Notes: generated by a model not told the origin, from the sequence alone. 64,000 nt of DNA from Paraburkholderia eburnea (GCF_002917095.1 NZ_PQGA01000014.1:95414-159413); one strand, 5' to 3'. Shown: positions 17,582 through 28,093, numbered from the stretch's first letter. A program made the numbers and translations.

Positions 17582-18748
17582 TTACTTGCCTTCGGCAGCC
17601 GCGACAACCTTCTGCGCAGCCTCTTCCATGCTGTCCGCCGAGATGATCGGCAGGCCCGAGTCGGCCAGCATCTTCTTGCCGAGGTCCTCGTTCGTGCCCT
17701 TCATACGCACGACGAGCGGCACCTTGAGGTCAACGGCCTTCGACGCCGCGATCACGCCTTCCGCGATCACGTCGCAGCGCATGATGCCGCCGAAGATGTT
17801 GACGAGGATCGCCTTCAGCTCCGGGTTCTTCAGCATCAGCTTGAACGCTTCCGTGACCTTCTCGGTCGTGGCGCCGCCGCCGACGTCCAGGAAGTTCGCC
17901 GGTTCGCCGCCGAACAGCTTGATGGTGTCCATCGTCGCCATGGCAAGGCCCGCGCCGTTCACCAGACAGCCGATATTGCCGTCGAGCGAGATGTACGCGA
18001 GGTCGAACTTGGAGGCTTCGACTTCAGCCGGATCTTCTTCGTCCAGATCGCGGTACGCAACGATTTCCGGATGGCGGAACAGCGCGTTCGCGTCGAAGTT
18101 GAACTTCGCGTCGAGTGCGATGACCTTGCCGTCGCCCGTGACGTTCAGCGGGTTGATTTCGGCCAGCGACGCATCGGTTTCCCAGAATGCCTTGTACAGG
18201 CCTTGCAGGATCGCGCGAGCTTGCGGAATCGAGCCAGCCGGCACGCCGATCTTCGCGGCGAGGTCGTCAGCCTGGGCATCCAGCAGACCCGTGTTCGGAT
18301 CGACGACGATGTGGTGGATCAGTTCCGGATGCTTTTCGGCGACTTCTTCGATGTCCATGCCGCCTTCGCTCGAACCCATCAGAACGATCTTCTGGGTCAC
18401 GCGATCGACGACGAGGCTGACATACAGTTCCTGCTTGATGTCGGCGCCTTCTTCGATCAGCAGACGGTTCACCTTCTGGCCTTCCGGACCGGTCTGGTGC
18501 GTGACGAGTTGCATGCCGAGAATCTGGTTCGCGTATTCGCGGACCTGTTCCAGCGTCTTCGCCACTTTCACGCCGCCGCCCTTACCGCGGCCACCCGCGT
18601 GAATCTGGGCCTTGACGACCCACACCGGACCGCCCAGCTCTTCAGCGGCCTTGACCGCGTCATCCACCGAAAACACCGGCTTGCCGCGCGGTACCGCGAC
18701 GCCGAATTTCCGCAGGATTTCCTTACCCTGGTACTCGTGAATCTTCAT
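17582..18748 (-). CDS. sucC: Succinyl-CoA synthetase, beta subunit
   Basis: 388 residues, typical SucC. The ATP-grasp domain begins MKIHEYQGKEILRKFGVAVPRG, with the nucleotide loop HAGGRGKGGGVKVA, metal ligands in AEINPL and DAKFNFD, and the C-terminal flavodoxin-like half with NIFGGIMRCDVIA. It pairs with sucD directly downstream. In most proteobacteria sucCD follows sucAB; in Burkholderia-type genomes it sits near recA as here, behind a DUF2889 gene. Confidence 0.97.
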   Translation of the reverse strand: MKIHEYQGKEILRKFGVAVPRGKPVFSVDDAVKAAEELGGPVWVVKAQIHAGGRGKGGGVKVAKTLEQVREYANQILGMQLVTHQTGPEGQKVNRLLIEEGADIKQELYVSLVVDRVTQKIVLMGSSEGGMDIEEVAEKHPELIHHIVVDPNTGLLDAQADDLAAKIGVPAGSIPQARAILQGLYKAFWETDASLAEINPLNVTGDGKVIALDAKFNFDANALFRHPEIVAYRDLDEEDPAEVEASKFDLAYISLDGNIGCLVNGAGLAMATMDTIKLFGGEPANFLDVGGGATTEKVTEAFKLMLKNPELKAILVNIFGGIMRCDVIAEGVIAASKAVDLKVPLVVRMKGTNEDLGKKMLADSGLPIISADSMEEAAQKVVAAAEGK

Positions 18749-18799
18749 GCGTGATTCCCTTCAGTCTGAGAGTTGGAGTGAACTTCGTTTCCGCTGTTG

Positions 18800-19495
18800 T
18801 TATTCATGCGCGACGGCGTCGGCCTTGCCCTCATGGCCCGGTCCTGTGTCCTCGCGCACGCTGGCAGCGTCCCCGCCACGCTCTTTCGAACGCGGCGCAT
18901 GGCCATACCAGCGCGGATAAAACTGCTTGACCGCCTCGCCGTCGAACCGCAGCGCGTGGCAGCGGCCGAGCTGGAAAGGCGGTTTCTCACCGGCGGCGGA
19001 TTCGTCGCCGGCAGTCTTGCCGAGATCCGGTCCGGACTCGTCGCCCGGATTGCCATTCGATGTATCCCACACGGCTCCCACGAACGCCTGAATGGCGACC
19101 GTCGGCAACACGCCCAACATTTCTGTGAGATGCGTGCAGCCCTGCGTGCCGGCGAGAAGTCGGCCCGCGTCGCGGCGGAAGTTCTGGAGGAGATTGAGCC
19201 CGATAAGGGCCCGATAGGCGGGATTGGCGTTCTGGCACTGACCGTCGTAAGGCACCCAGTCGGACGACGCCTCGGCGTCGACGACATTGAGCTTGCGATC
19301 GATCGTGATACGAAGCCAGAGTTCATGGATCGGCAAACCATTAGGCCGGACACCGGATGCTAACGCCACATCGCGAGGCTTGTGGTCCGTCAGGCAGGCG
19401 TCGATGTCCCACAGGCCGTCTTCGCGCTCATAGGCGACCGCCCGGATAGCGCGCTGATGACGCAACTGGCGAGGCGCTGGCGGAGAAAGCGGCAT
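18800..19495 (-). CDS. DUF2889 domain protein
   Basis: 231 residues, no signal peptide. The pattern RQLRHQRAIRAVAYEREDGLWDIDACLTDHKP and later HELWLRITIDRKLNVVDAEA is that of DUF2889, a family of unknown function conserved in Burkholderiales next to sucC. A cysteine-bearing GTQGCTHLTEML segment follows. The C-terminal 30 residues are charged and low in complexity. It may be co-transcribed with sucCD (51-base gap to sucC). Confidence 0.85.
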   Translation of the reverse strand: MPLSPPAPRQLRHQRAIRAVAYEREDGLWDIDACLTDHKPRDVALASGVRPNGLPIHELWLRITIDRKLNVVDAEASSDWVPYDGQCQNANPAYRALIGLNLLQNFRRDAGRLLAGTQGCTHLTEMLGVLPTVAIQAFVGAVWDTSNGNPGDESGPDLGKTAGDESAAGEKPPFQLGRCHALRFDGEAVKQFYPRWYGHAPRSKERGGDAASVREDTGPGHEGKADAVAHE

Positions 19496-19598
19496 GCTGG
19501 GTCAGACCGGTTTGGAAAACTTCTCGATTTTAGCATACCGGTTATTTGAGACAGCGACGATTCCGCAACCCCAGTAGAAGCTTGTTTCCAGACGTTTT

Positions 19599-19616
19599 TT
19601 GATCCACGAGGATCAA
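19599..19616. terminator. Hairpin just after recX
   Basis: A perfect 7-bp stem TTGATCC/GGATCAA with a 4-nt ACGA loop begins nine bases past the recX stop. The T run (four T) lies on the plus-strand side, so its strength as a minus-strand terminator is doubtful. Confidence 0.4.
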
Positions 19617-19624
19617 TTTTCCGA

Positions 19625-20644
19625 CTAATCGCCGTCAAAGCTGTCTTCGATGCCTTTAAGGATCTTGCCGATGATCGACATCGAAAAACCGCGCGCGACG
19701 AGAAAACGGGCCTGTCGCGCGCGCTCGGCCGGCGTCTCGGGCAACTGGCCATACTTCTTCTGCCAGACCGCGCGGGCACGCGTGAGTTCCGTCTCGCGCA
19801 ACTGCGTATTTACTTCCTCGATGAGGGCTTCGCCCACGGCATGACGCTTGAGTTCGCTGACGATGCGCCCCGCCCCCACGCGCGCGGCGCGGCGGTGCAC
19901 GATACTTTCGGCGAAGCGTGCGTCGGACAGCCAGCCGTCGCGTTCGAGCGCATCGAGCAGCGCTTCGAGTTCGTCGGCGTCTTCGGTGTAGGCCATCAGC
20001 TTGCGCGAGAGCTCCGCGCGGCTGTATTCGCGACGCGAGAGATAGCCGAGCGCGCGGCCTTTGAGCGAGCGTTCGGGGCGCTGTTTGTTCGCCGAAGCCG
20101 CGCTGGCTTTGCGGGCGGCGCGCAGCGTGGAGGTGCGTTCGTAACTGTCGCCGTCTTCTTCGCGCGCTTTTTCGGCAGCGCGCGCGATATCGTGCGCGTC
20201 GAACGATTCGGAGTCGTCGAAATCCGCGCGACGACTGGCGCTGCGCGTGAAGGCCTGAGTGGCGGGGCGCGGCGCGCGGCGTGTTGCGGTTGCGTTCGAA
20301 ACAGGCTGCGGCGAGGCATCAACAGGCGCGTCGAAGAACGCCTCGAACGGCACTTCGAACACCGCGCCGCCTTCGTCGTCGAGATCAGGCGTTGGGGAAT
20401 CGGACAAAAGTTGAGGCTCGGAATGCACAAAGCCGCGATCGCCCAAATGGGCGTCGCGGCTTTGCGGAGTAAAACGGGGAGAAACCAGGGGGGAAATCCG
20501 GGACCGATCAGAGGATGCCGTGGAGCGCCGGGTGACGCTCCGTGCATCGCTGCTTGCTTGACGCAGGCGCTGCGCCTCGTCCGAAGTCGAGGACGAAACC
20601 TTCGCGGCCAACGGCTGTGCCGAGACAAACCCGCGCTTGCGCAT
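19625..20644 (-). CDS. recX: RecX regulatory protein with long N-terminal extension
   Basis: 339 residues, about twice the usual RecX. The last 150 residues are normal RecX: three-helix repeats with GRALGYLSRREYSRAELSRKL, ERDGWLSDARFAESIVHRRA and the C-terminal ARFLVARGFSMSIIGKIL. RecX binds RecA filaments and blocks their extension. The first 190 residues are polar, low in complexity, rich in Ser/Arg then Asp/Glu, and probably disordered. The ATG has AGGGGGAG about nine bases upstream. It follows recA after 47 bases, the usual recA-recX operon. Confidence 0.9.
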   Translation of the reverse strand: MRKRGFVSAQPLAAKVSSSTSDEAQRLRQASSDARSVTRRSTASSDRSRISPLVSPRFTPQSRDAHLGDRGFVHSEPQLLSDSPTPDLDDEGGAVFEVPFEAFFDAPVDASPQPVSNATATRRAPRPATQAFTRSASRRADFDDSESFDAHDIARAAEKAREEDGDSYERTSTLRAARKASAASANKQRPERSLKGRALGYLSRREYSRAELSRKLMAYTEDADELEALLDALERDGWLSDARFAESIVHRRAARVGAGRIVSELKRHAVGEALIEEVNTQLRETELTRARAVWQKKYGQLPETPAERARQARFLVARGFSMSIIGKILKGIEDSFDGD

Positions 20645-20691
20645 CACAGTCGTGCTCCCCCTTCAGGGCCCCGATTCCGGATTCGCGGGAC

Positions 20692-21768
<1,077 letters not shown>

Positions 21769-21878
21769 GAATCGTCCTTTGCTATGATGAACGGCGTCTG
21801 ATGACGATGCACGCCCCCGCCTGCGACACCTGGGTGAACCTGGATGACGAATGGCGAGCGGTGCCAACGAACTCAGAC

Positions 21879-21907
21879 ACTGTATAAAAAAACAGTAGTT
21901 TTGGCAA
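21879..21907 (-). promoter_or_regulatory. recA promoter
   Basis: On the minus strand TTGCCA (-35, 21902-21907) and TACAGT (-10, 21879-21884) are 17 bp apart, upstream of recA. The LexA box overlaps the spacer and the -10, so bound LexA would block RNA polymerase directly. Confidence 0.7.
21880..21895. promoter_or_regulatory. LexA (SOS) box of recA
   Basis: The 16-mer CTGTATAAAAAAACAG matches the proteobacterial LexA consensus CTGT-N8-ACAG exactly, and the flanking A and TA extend it. It lies 112-127 bases upstream of the recA start. The response regulator gene starts 166 bases on the other side and could also be affected. Confidence 0.88.
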
Positions 21908-22061
21908 GCTCGTTTTCAACTAACGCGCGTGCCGAAACCGCGAATTTCGGAGACCGCCGTGCGCCGCCCGCCGTCAGGCCCCAAGCCTGCGAACCGGCGC
22001 CGGTGCTGCGAAGCGCGCCCCAGCATGACGCGGGTCGCTTCGAAGGCAACGCTTGCGCACC

Positions 22062-22814
<753 letters not shown>

Positions 22815-22826
22815 CCGGGCGCGACG

Positions 22827-24449
22827 ATGGCCGAGCCCGCTCCCGCCGCGCGCATCAAGGCGGCCTCGTCCGCCAGCCCGCGCCCTGAAGGTGCGTCCGG
22901 CACGTCGGACACACCCGGCGCGCTCGACGACGAAGCGCGCGACGCCCGCTACGCCAATCCCTTCGCCCCGCCAGACGAGGCCGAAGCCGCCGCCGAGGCA
23001 CGCCCGCGCTCGCTGTTCGGCGAAATCCTCGACTGGATGCTCGCGCCGCTGCTGCTGCTCTGGCCGATGAGCATCGCGGTCACCTATCTGGTCGCCAAGT
23101 CGATCGCCAACGGCCCGTTCGACCGCGCGCTCGAAACCGATGCCTATGTGCTCGCGCGCCAGATCCACCCCGTCAACGGCGTGGCCGAGCTGACGCTGCC
23201 CGATTCCACGCGCGACTTCCTGCGCGCCGACAACGTCGACAGCGTCTATTACCAGGTGCTCGGCAGCCGCGGCGAACTGGTGGGCGGCGACCGCGACATG
23301 CCGCTGCCGCGCGACGACGACCGGCCCTCGCCCGGCCTCGTCGAGTTTCGCGACGACACGCTGCACGGCACCGATATCCGCGTCGCCTACACGACGGTCG
23401 AGCCGCCGCATCTCACCGGCTCGCAGCCCGTGCTCGTGCAGGTGGCCGAGACGCTCGACAAGCGCCGCGCGCTCGCCAACGACATCATCAAGGGCGTGAT
23501 CCTGCCGCAGTTCGTGATCCTGCCGCTCGCGATCCTGCTGGTGTGGTTCGGACTCTCGCGCGGGCTGGCGCCGCTGCACGCGCTGCAGTCGAACATCCGC
23601 ATGCGCCGCCCCGACGATCTCTCGCCGCTCGAAGCGCGCCGCGCGCCGCCCGAAATCGAACCGCTCGTGACCTCGTTCAACGACCTGCTCACGCGCCTCG
23701 AACAGAACATGGAACTGCAAAAACGCTTCATCGCCGATGCCGCGCATCAGATGAAAACGCCGCTCGCGGGTCTGCGCACCCAGGCCGAACTCGCGCTGCG
23801 GCAGGACGCTTCGCCCGAGGTGCATCGCTCGCTCGAACAGATCGCGATGAGTTCCGAACATGCGGCGCGGCTCGTCACGCAGTTGCTGGCGCTTGCGCGC
23901 GCCGAAAATCGCATGTCGGGCCAGGTCTTCACATCCGTCGATGTCACCGAAGTCGCGCGCCATGCGGTGCGCGACTGGGTGCAGCCCGCGCTCGCGCGGC
24001 AGATGGACCTGGGCTACGAAGGCCCGGACGACGCGGGCAGTCAGGGCGAGACACAGGACGGCGCAAGCGCGCCCATGATCGTCGAGGGCAACCCGGTGAT
24101 GCTGCGCGAGATGCTGTCGAACCTGATCGACAACGCCATCCGCTACACGCCGCCAGGCGGGCGCATCACCGTGCGCGTGCGGCCCGACCCCGCCGCGCGG
24201 GCCGTGCATCTGGAAGTGGAAGACACCGGCATCGGCATTCCGGCCGCCGAGCGCGAGCGCGTGCAGGAGCGCTTCTACCGCATTCTGGGACGCGACGGCG
24301 ACGGCAGCGGCCTCGGTCTTGCGATCGTGCGCGAGATCGCGACGATGCACGGCGGCACGCTCGCCATCGACGACCATGTCTATCAGGAAACGCCGCGCCT
24401 GGCGGGCACGCTTGTGCGCGTCACGCTGCGTCTGCGCGGGACCAGCTGA
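22827..24449 (+). CDS. Sensor histidine kinase (TctE/QseC-like)
   Basis: 540 residues. A polar, low-complexity N-terminus of about 65 residues precedes TM1 (about 70-92), a periplasmic sensor region of about 130 residues that looks like the 2CSK_N domain, and TM2 (about 223-243). The H-box is FIADAAHQMKTPLAGL with H307; the ATP-binding domain shows NLIDNAIRYTPPGG, EDTGIGIP and GDGSGLGLAIVREI. It pairs with the response regulator just upstream. TctE relatives sense tricarboxylates, which fits the carboxylate-type transporter that follows, but the ligand is inference. Confidence 0.92.
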   Translation: MAEPAPAARIKAASSASPRPEGASGTSDTPGALDDEARDARYANPFAPPDEAEAAAEARPRSLFGEILDWMLAPLLLLWPMSIAVTYLVAKSIANGPFDRALETDAYVLARQIHPVNGVAELTLPDSTRDFLRADNVDSVYYQVLGSRGELVGGDRDMPLPRDDDRPSPGLVEFRDDTLHGTDIRVAYTTVEPPHLTGSQPVLVQVAETLDKRRALANDIIKGVILPQFVILPLAILLVWFGLSRGLAPLHALQSNIRMRRPDDLSPLEARRAPPEIEPLVTSFNDLLTRLEQNMELQKRFIADAAHQMKTPLAGLRTQAELALRQDASPEVHRSLEQIAMSSEHAARLVTQLLALARAENRMSGQVFTSVDVTEVARHAVRDWVQPALARQMDLGYEGPDDAGSQGETQDGASAPMIVEGNPVMLREMLSNLIDNAIRYTPPGGRITVRVRPDPAARAVHLEVEDTGIGIPAAERERVQERFYRILGRDGDGSGLGLAIVREIATMHGGTLAIDDHVYQETPRLAGTLVRVTLRLRGTS

Positions 24450-24560
24450 CACGCGTAAGCCAAAACTGACGTCAGAAGAGACCAAACAGGCTTGGGACTT
24501 TCCCTTAGCCGCGCGGCATACATCGCAGGAAAAATCGCACACTCAACGCCGATAAACGCA

Positions 24561-24588
24561 CGTTAAACGGCGTTCACGAATCGTTAAA
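24561..24588. promoter_or_regulatory. Three phased CGTTNAN half-sites upstream of the MHS transporter
   Basis: CGTTAAA (24561), CGTTCAC (24571) and CGTTAAA (24582) are direct repeats 10 and 11 bp apart, about 145-170 bases before the transporter start. Direct half-sites spaced by one helical turn are how OmpR/PhoB-family regulators bind DNA, and such a regulator is encoded immediately upstream. Binding is inferred. Confidence 0.5.
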
Positions 24589-24732
24589 AGTATTTGCGCG
24601 AACATAAAGCCTTCCGCATGCGCCCCGAAACCCGACCCCGCACGTCAGAACCCCGTAAGTTTCCATTCCAATAATGCTGCGCAGGACCGCCGCGAACGCG
24701 GCCCCACACGCACATCAAAATTGGAGACACAT

Positions 24733-26391
24733 ATGGCAACCGTTGGCGGACAAGTCTCGCACGCGCCGATGACCAGTGACGAAAAACGCGTGATCTTCGC
24801 GTCGTCGCTCGGCACCGTGTTCGAGTGGTACGACTTCTATCTGGCCGGCTCGCTCGCGGCCTTCATCAGCAAGAGCTTCTTCTCCGGCGTCAATCCCACC
24901 GCGGGCTTCATCTTCACGTTGCTCGGCTTCGCCGCGGGCTTCGCGGTGCGCCCGTTCGGCGCGATCGTGTTCGGGCGTCTGGGCGACCTCGTGGGCCGCA
25001 AGCACACCTTCCTCGTCACCATCGTCATCATGGGCCTGTCGACCTTCGTGGTCGGCTTCCTGCCCGGTTACGCGTCGATCGGCATCGCCGCGCCGGTGAT
25101 CTTCATCGGTATGCGATTGCTGCAGGGCCTCGCGCTCGGCGGCGAGTACGGCGGCGCGGCAACCTACGTCGCGGAACACGCGCCGCCCGGACGCCGCGGC
25201 TTCTACACCGCCTGGATCCAGACGACCGCCACGCTCGGCCTGTTTCTGTCGCTGCTCGTGATTCTCGGCGTGCGTACCTCCATCGGCGAAGACGCATTCA
25301 GCGCATGGGGCTGGCGCGTGCCGTTCGTCGCCTCGATCCTGCTGCTCGCGGTCTCGGTGTGGATCCGTCTGCAACTCGACGAATCGCCGGCGTTCAAGCG
25401 CATCAAGGCCGAAGGCAAGGTGTCGAAGGCGCCGCTCACGGAAGCGTTCGGCCAATGGCGCAACCTCAAGGTCGTGATCCTCGCGCTGATCGGCGTGACG
25501 GCGGGTCAGGCCGTGGTCTGGTACACGGGCCAGTTCTACGCGCTGTTCTTCCTCACGCAGACGCTCAAGGTCGAAGGCGCGAGCGCCAACATCCTGATCG
25601 CGCTGGCGCTCCTGATCGGCACGCCGTTCTTCCTGTTCTTCGGATCGCTGTCGGACAAGATCGGCCGCAAGCCGATCATCATGGCCGGCTGCCTGATCGC
25701 CGCGCTCACCTACTTCCCGCTCTTCAAGGCGCTCACGCACTACGCGAATCCGGCGCTCGAAGCCGCGACCGCCCGCGCGCCGATCGTCGTGATCGCGAAT
25801 CCGGACGAATGCTCGTTCCAGTTCAACCCCGTGGGCACCTCGAAGTTCACCAGTTCGTGCGATATCGCCAAGAGCGCGCTGTCGAAGGCTGGCCTGAACT
25901 ACTCGAACGTGGCCGCGCCGGCGGGCACGCTCGCGCAGATCAAGGTGGGCGATACGACCATCGACACGTATAACGGCAAGGCGCCAGGCGCCAAGGAGGC
26001 GGGCGCGACGTTCGACAAGACGCTTTCGGGCGCGTTGAAGAGCGCGGGTTATCCGCTCAAGGCCGATCCAGCGCAGCTCAACTGGCCGATGACGGTGGTG
26101 GTCCTGACGATCCTCGTGATCTTCGTGACGATGGTGTACGGGCCAATCGCGGCGATGCTGGTGGAGATGTTCCCGACACGCATCCGCTATACGTCGATGT
26201 CGCTGCCCTATCACATCGGCAATGGCTGGTTCGGCGGCTTCCTGCCCGCGACGGCGTTCGCGATCGTGGCGGCGAGAGGCGATATCTACTCGGGGCTCTG
26301 GTATCCGATCATCATCGCGCTGGCGACGTTTGTGATCGGCATGTTGTTCGTGAAGGAAACCAAGGATTCGGATATTTATGCGCAGGATTGA
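24733..26391 (+). CDS. MHS-family MFS transporter with periplasmic insert
   Basis: 552 residues; metabolite:proton symporters of this family (KgtP, ProP, CitA relatives) usually have about 430-440. The start FASSLGTVFEWYDFYLAGSL is the MHS signature, with GRLGDLVGRKH in loop 2-3 and GSLSDKIGRKP in loop 8-9. An extra soluble segment, about residues 337-450, lies between TM9 and TM10, so it faces the periplasm. It includes two cysteines (C360, C376) and reads like a small folded domain. GGAGA precedes the ATG. Substrate unknown; a dicarboxylate or tricarboxylate is likely. Confidence 0.9.
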   Translation: MATVGGQVSHAPMTSDEKRVIFASSLGTVFEWYDFYLAGSLAAFISKSFFSGVNPTAGFIFTLLGFAAGFAVRPFGAIVFGRLGDLVGRKHTFLVTIVIMGLSTFVVGFLPGYASIGIAAPVIFIGMRLLQGLALGGEYGGAATYVAEHAPPGRRGFYTAWIQTTATLGLFLSLLVILGVRTSIGEDAFSAWGWRVPFVASILLLAVSVWIRLQLDESPAFKRIKAEGKVSKAPLTEAFGQWRNLKVVILALIGVTAGQAVVWYTGQFYALFFLTQTLKVEGASANILIALALLIGTPFFLFFGSLSDKIGRKPIIMAGCLIAALTYFPLFKALTHYANPALEAATARAPIVVIANPDECSFQFNPVGTSKFTSSCDIAKSALSKAGLNYSNVAAPAGTLAQIKVGDTTIDTYNGKAPGAKEAGATFDKTLSGALKSAGYPLKADPAQLNWPMTVVVLTILVIFVTMVYGPIAAMLVEMFPTRIRYTSMSLPYHIGNGWFGGFLPATAFAIVAARGDIYSGLWYPIIIALATFVIGMLFVKETKDSDIYAQD

Positions 26392-26441
26392 GCGCATCGA
26401 TGGAGACGACCCGGCGCCCTGAAAAAGTTTTGAGAAGGTGC

Positions 26442-26470
26442 TTGACAGGGTGCCGGGCCGTAGGCATAAT
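26442..26470 (+). promoter_or_regulatory. tRNA-Met promoter
   Basis: TTGACA (26442-26447) and CATAAT (26465-26470) are separated by exactly 17 bp, the best sigma70 match in the window. The expected start site is a few bases before the tRNA 5' end at 26483. Confidence 0.85.
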
Positions 26471-26482
26471 CTTTTTCTCTTA

Positions 26483-26559
<77 letters not shown>

Positions 26560-26565
26560 AATGCG

Positions 26566-26599
26566 AAAGCCGCGGTTTCTTTCGAAACAGCGGCTTTTT
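26566..26599 (+). terminator. Terminator after tRNA-Met
   Basis: AAAGCCGC pairs with GCGGCTTT around an inner GGTTTC/GAAAC stem with a TTTC loop, then five T. It starts six bases after the tRNA CCA. Promoter, tRNA and terminator make a single-gene unit. Confidence 0.85.
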
Positions 26600-26620
26600 C
26601 TATTTCTCACGCCCTCGCAC

Positions 26621-27223
26621 CTACGTCATTGCCGCGAAGACACTCGCGAGCTTTTGCCTGATCAGCAGCTTTTGCAATGACGCCGCCTCCGCCTCTGTCA
26701 GCGAGGCCAAGATCTGGCCACCCCGAATCAAAAGCAGTTCGCCATCGCCGTTGAGCGCACAGGCAAAGCCGTTTGTATCGCGAATAGAGGTCGCCTGCGC
26801 ATCATCGCCAGTCTTGCCGGCTTCAACCGGGCTTGTCGCTCGTCGTACAACAGGCTTGCGGCGCACCTTCGCTTTCTGCGCTTTCTTGACCGGACCGCCG
26901 AAGACACTGGTTTGTGCGGCAACGCCCAAGGGCGGCGCAATGACTTCGCTCGCATCGACGACCCGCTGATTGACTCGCGTAACCGAATCGCCGTTTATCT
27001 GATCCGGTAAGTAATACGCGTTGACGTGTCTGCCACCTTGCATAACGCGCTCCGTCAATACGCGTCCACTACGGATCGACGGCCACATATCGGCAGTGAT
27101 CTTGCCCGGGTCGGCAATTCCAAGGTGCTCGGCAATCTGCGCCGAGGTCGCGCCGGGGCGCTCCCGGATCAACGCAAGGATTTCTGCTCGACGGCTAGGG
27201 CGACGCTTCGAGGCTCGTGCCAT
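26621..27223 (-). CDS. Winged-helix-like DNA-binding protein of unknown role
   Basis: 200 residues. The first 70 look like a small winged helix: RRAEILALIRERPGATSAQIAEHLGI, then RVLTERVMQGGRHVNAYYLPD. A basic linker (GGPVKKAQKAKVRRKPVVRR) follows, then a C-terminal part with GFACALNGDGELLLIRGGQILASLTEAEAASLQKLL, which resembles a short beta-rich module seen in phage-type proteins. The start is set by GAGGAG seven bases upstream. It converges on the tRNA. I do not recognise the family; a phage or plasmid origin is possible but unproven. Confidence 0.7.
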   Translation of the reverse strand: MARASKRRPSRRAEILALIRERPGATSAQIAEHLGIADPGKITADMWPSIRSGRVLTERVMQGGRHVNAYYLPDQINGDSVTRVNQRVVDASEVIAPPLGVAAQTSVFGGPVKKAQKAKVRRKPVVRRATSPVEAGKTGDDAQATSIRDTNGFACALNGDGELLLIRGGQILASLTEAEAASLQKLLIRQKLASVFAAMT

Positions 27224-27375
27224 TTCCGGACTCCTCACTAAACGACTGGCGCTTTATTGCGCAAGCACGTATTAGGATGGCAGTCGCCGGAAAAGTTACC
27301 CGCAATATTTAAGCCTTGGTCGCTCCAGCGCAAACTCAGACCGCTTTGCGCTTACGGCCACACTCCCCCTCTGCC

Positions 27376-28053
27376 TCACCCTTCAATCCGCCCACGAGTC
27401 ACGCGCAGGAGCGCGGCCATCGCTTCGCGCGCGGCGTTCGCGTCGCGCCGGGCAATCGCATCCGCGACTACGGTGTGGTCGGGCAGCGCGGCGTTGAAGA
27501 CATCAGCGCGTTTGGCGTTCACGCGCAACTGGCCTTCGAGCGTACGCCCGATCAGCACGCCCAGCGGCACCAGCAATTCGTTGCGGCACGCCGCCAGCAC
27601 GGCCAGATGAAAGCGCAGATCGGCGCGCACCCATTCGTCGACGTTACGCGCGACGGCCATCGCCGCGTGCGCTTCGTCGATGCGGGCAAGCGACGCGGCG
27701 TCGTGCGCGCTCGCGGCGAGTCCCGCCGCGTAAGGTTCGATCATTTCGCGCATTTCCTGGAGCTTGAGCGCGAAGGCAAGCGGCGGCGCGACGCGCGCAT
27801 ACCAGTCGAGCAGATCGGCGTCGAGCAGGTTCCACGCGGCGCGCTCGCGCACGCGCGTGCCCACTTTCGGCCGCGACTCCACGAGTCCTTTCGACGTCAG
27901 CGTGCGCAGCGCCTCGCGCAGTACCGTGCGGCTCACGTCGAAGCGCTCCATGAGTTCGGCTTCGCGCGGCAGGATCTCGCCAGGCGCAGGCTCGCCGCGC
28001 AGAATCGCGCTGCCGAGTTCGAAGGCCACCGTGCCGTGCAGATCGCGCTGAAT
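27376..28053 (-). CDS. GntR/FadR-family (FCD) regulator, probably of galactonate use
   Basis: About 225 residues. N-terminal winged helix with PGEILPREAELMERFDVSRTVLREALRTLTSKGLVESRPKVGTRV, C-terminal FCD ligand domain with ADLRFHLAVLAACRNELL supplying metal ligands. Divergent from dgoD, so it is probably its DgoR-type repressor. The start is odd: the only AGGAG is seven bases before an ATT codon at 28051-28053, which gives a full first helix (IQRDLHGTVAFELGSAIL). The nearest standard start, GTG at 28027-28029, would cut that helix and has no ribosome site. Confidence 0.85.
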   Translation of the reverse strand: MQRDLHGTVAFELGSAILRGEPAPGEILPREAELMERFDVSRTVLREALRTLTSKGLVESRPKVGTRVRERAAWNLLDADLLDWYARVAPPLAFALKLQEMREMIEPYAAGLAASAHDAASLARIDEAHAAMAVARNVDEWVRADLRFHLAVLAACRNELLVPLGVLIGRTLEGQLRVNAKRADVFNAALPDHTVVADAIARRDANAAREAMAALLRVTRGRIEG

Positions 28054-28093
28054 GACTGTTCTCCTGGATATTGGGAATCGGCGAGAAATAATA

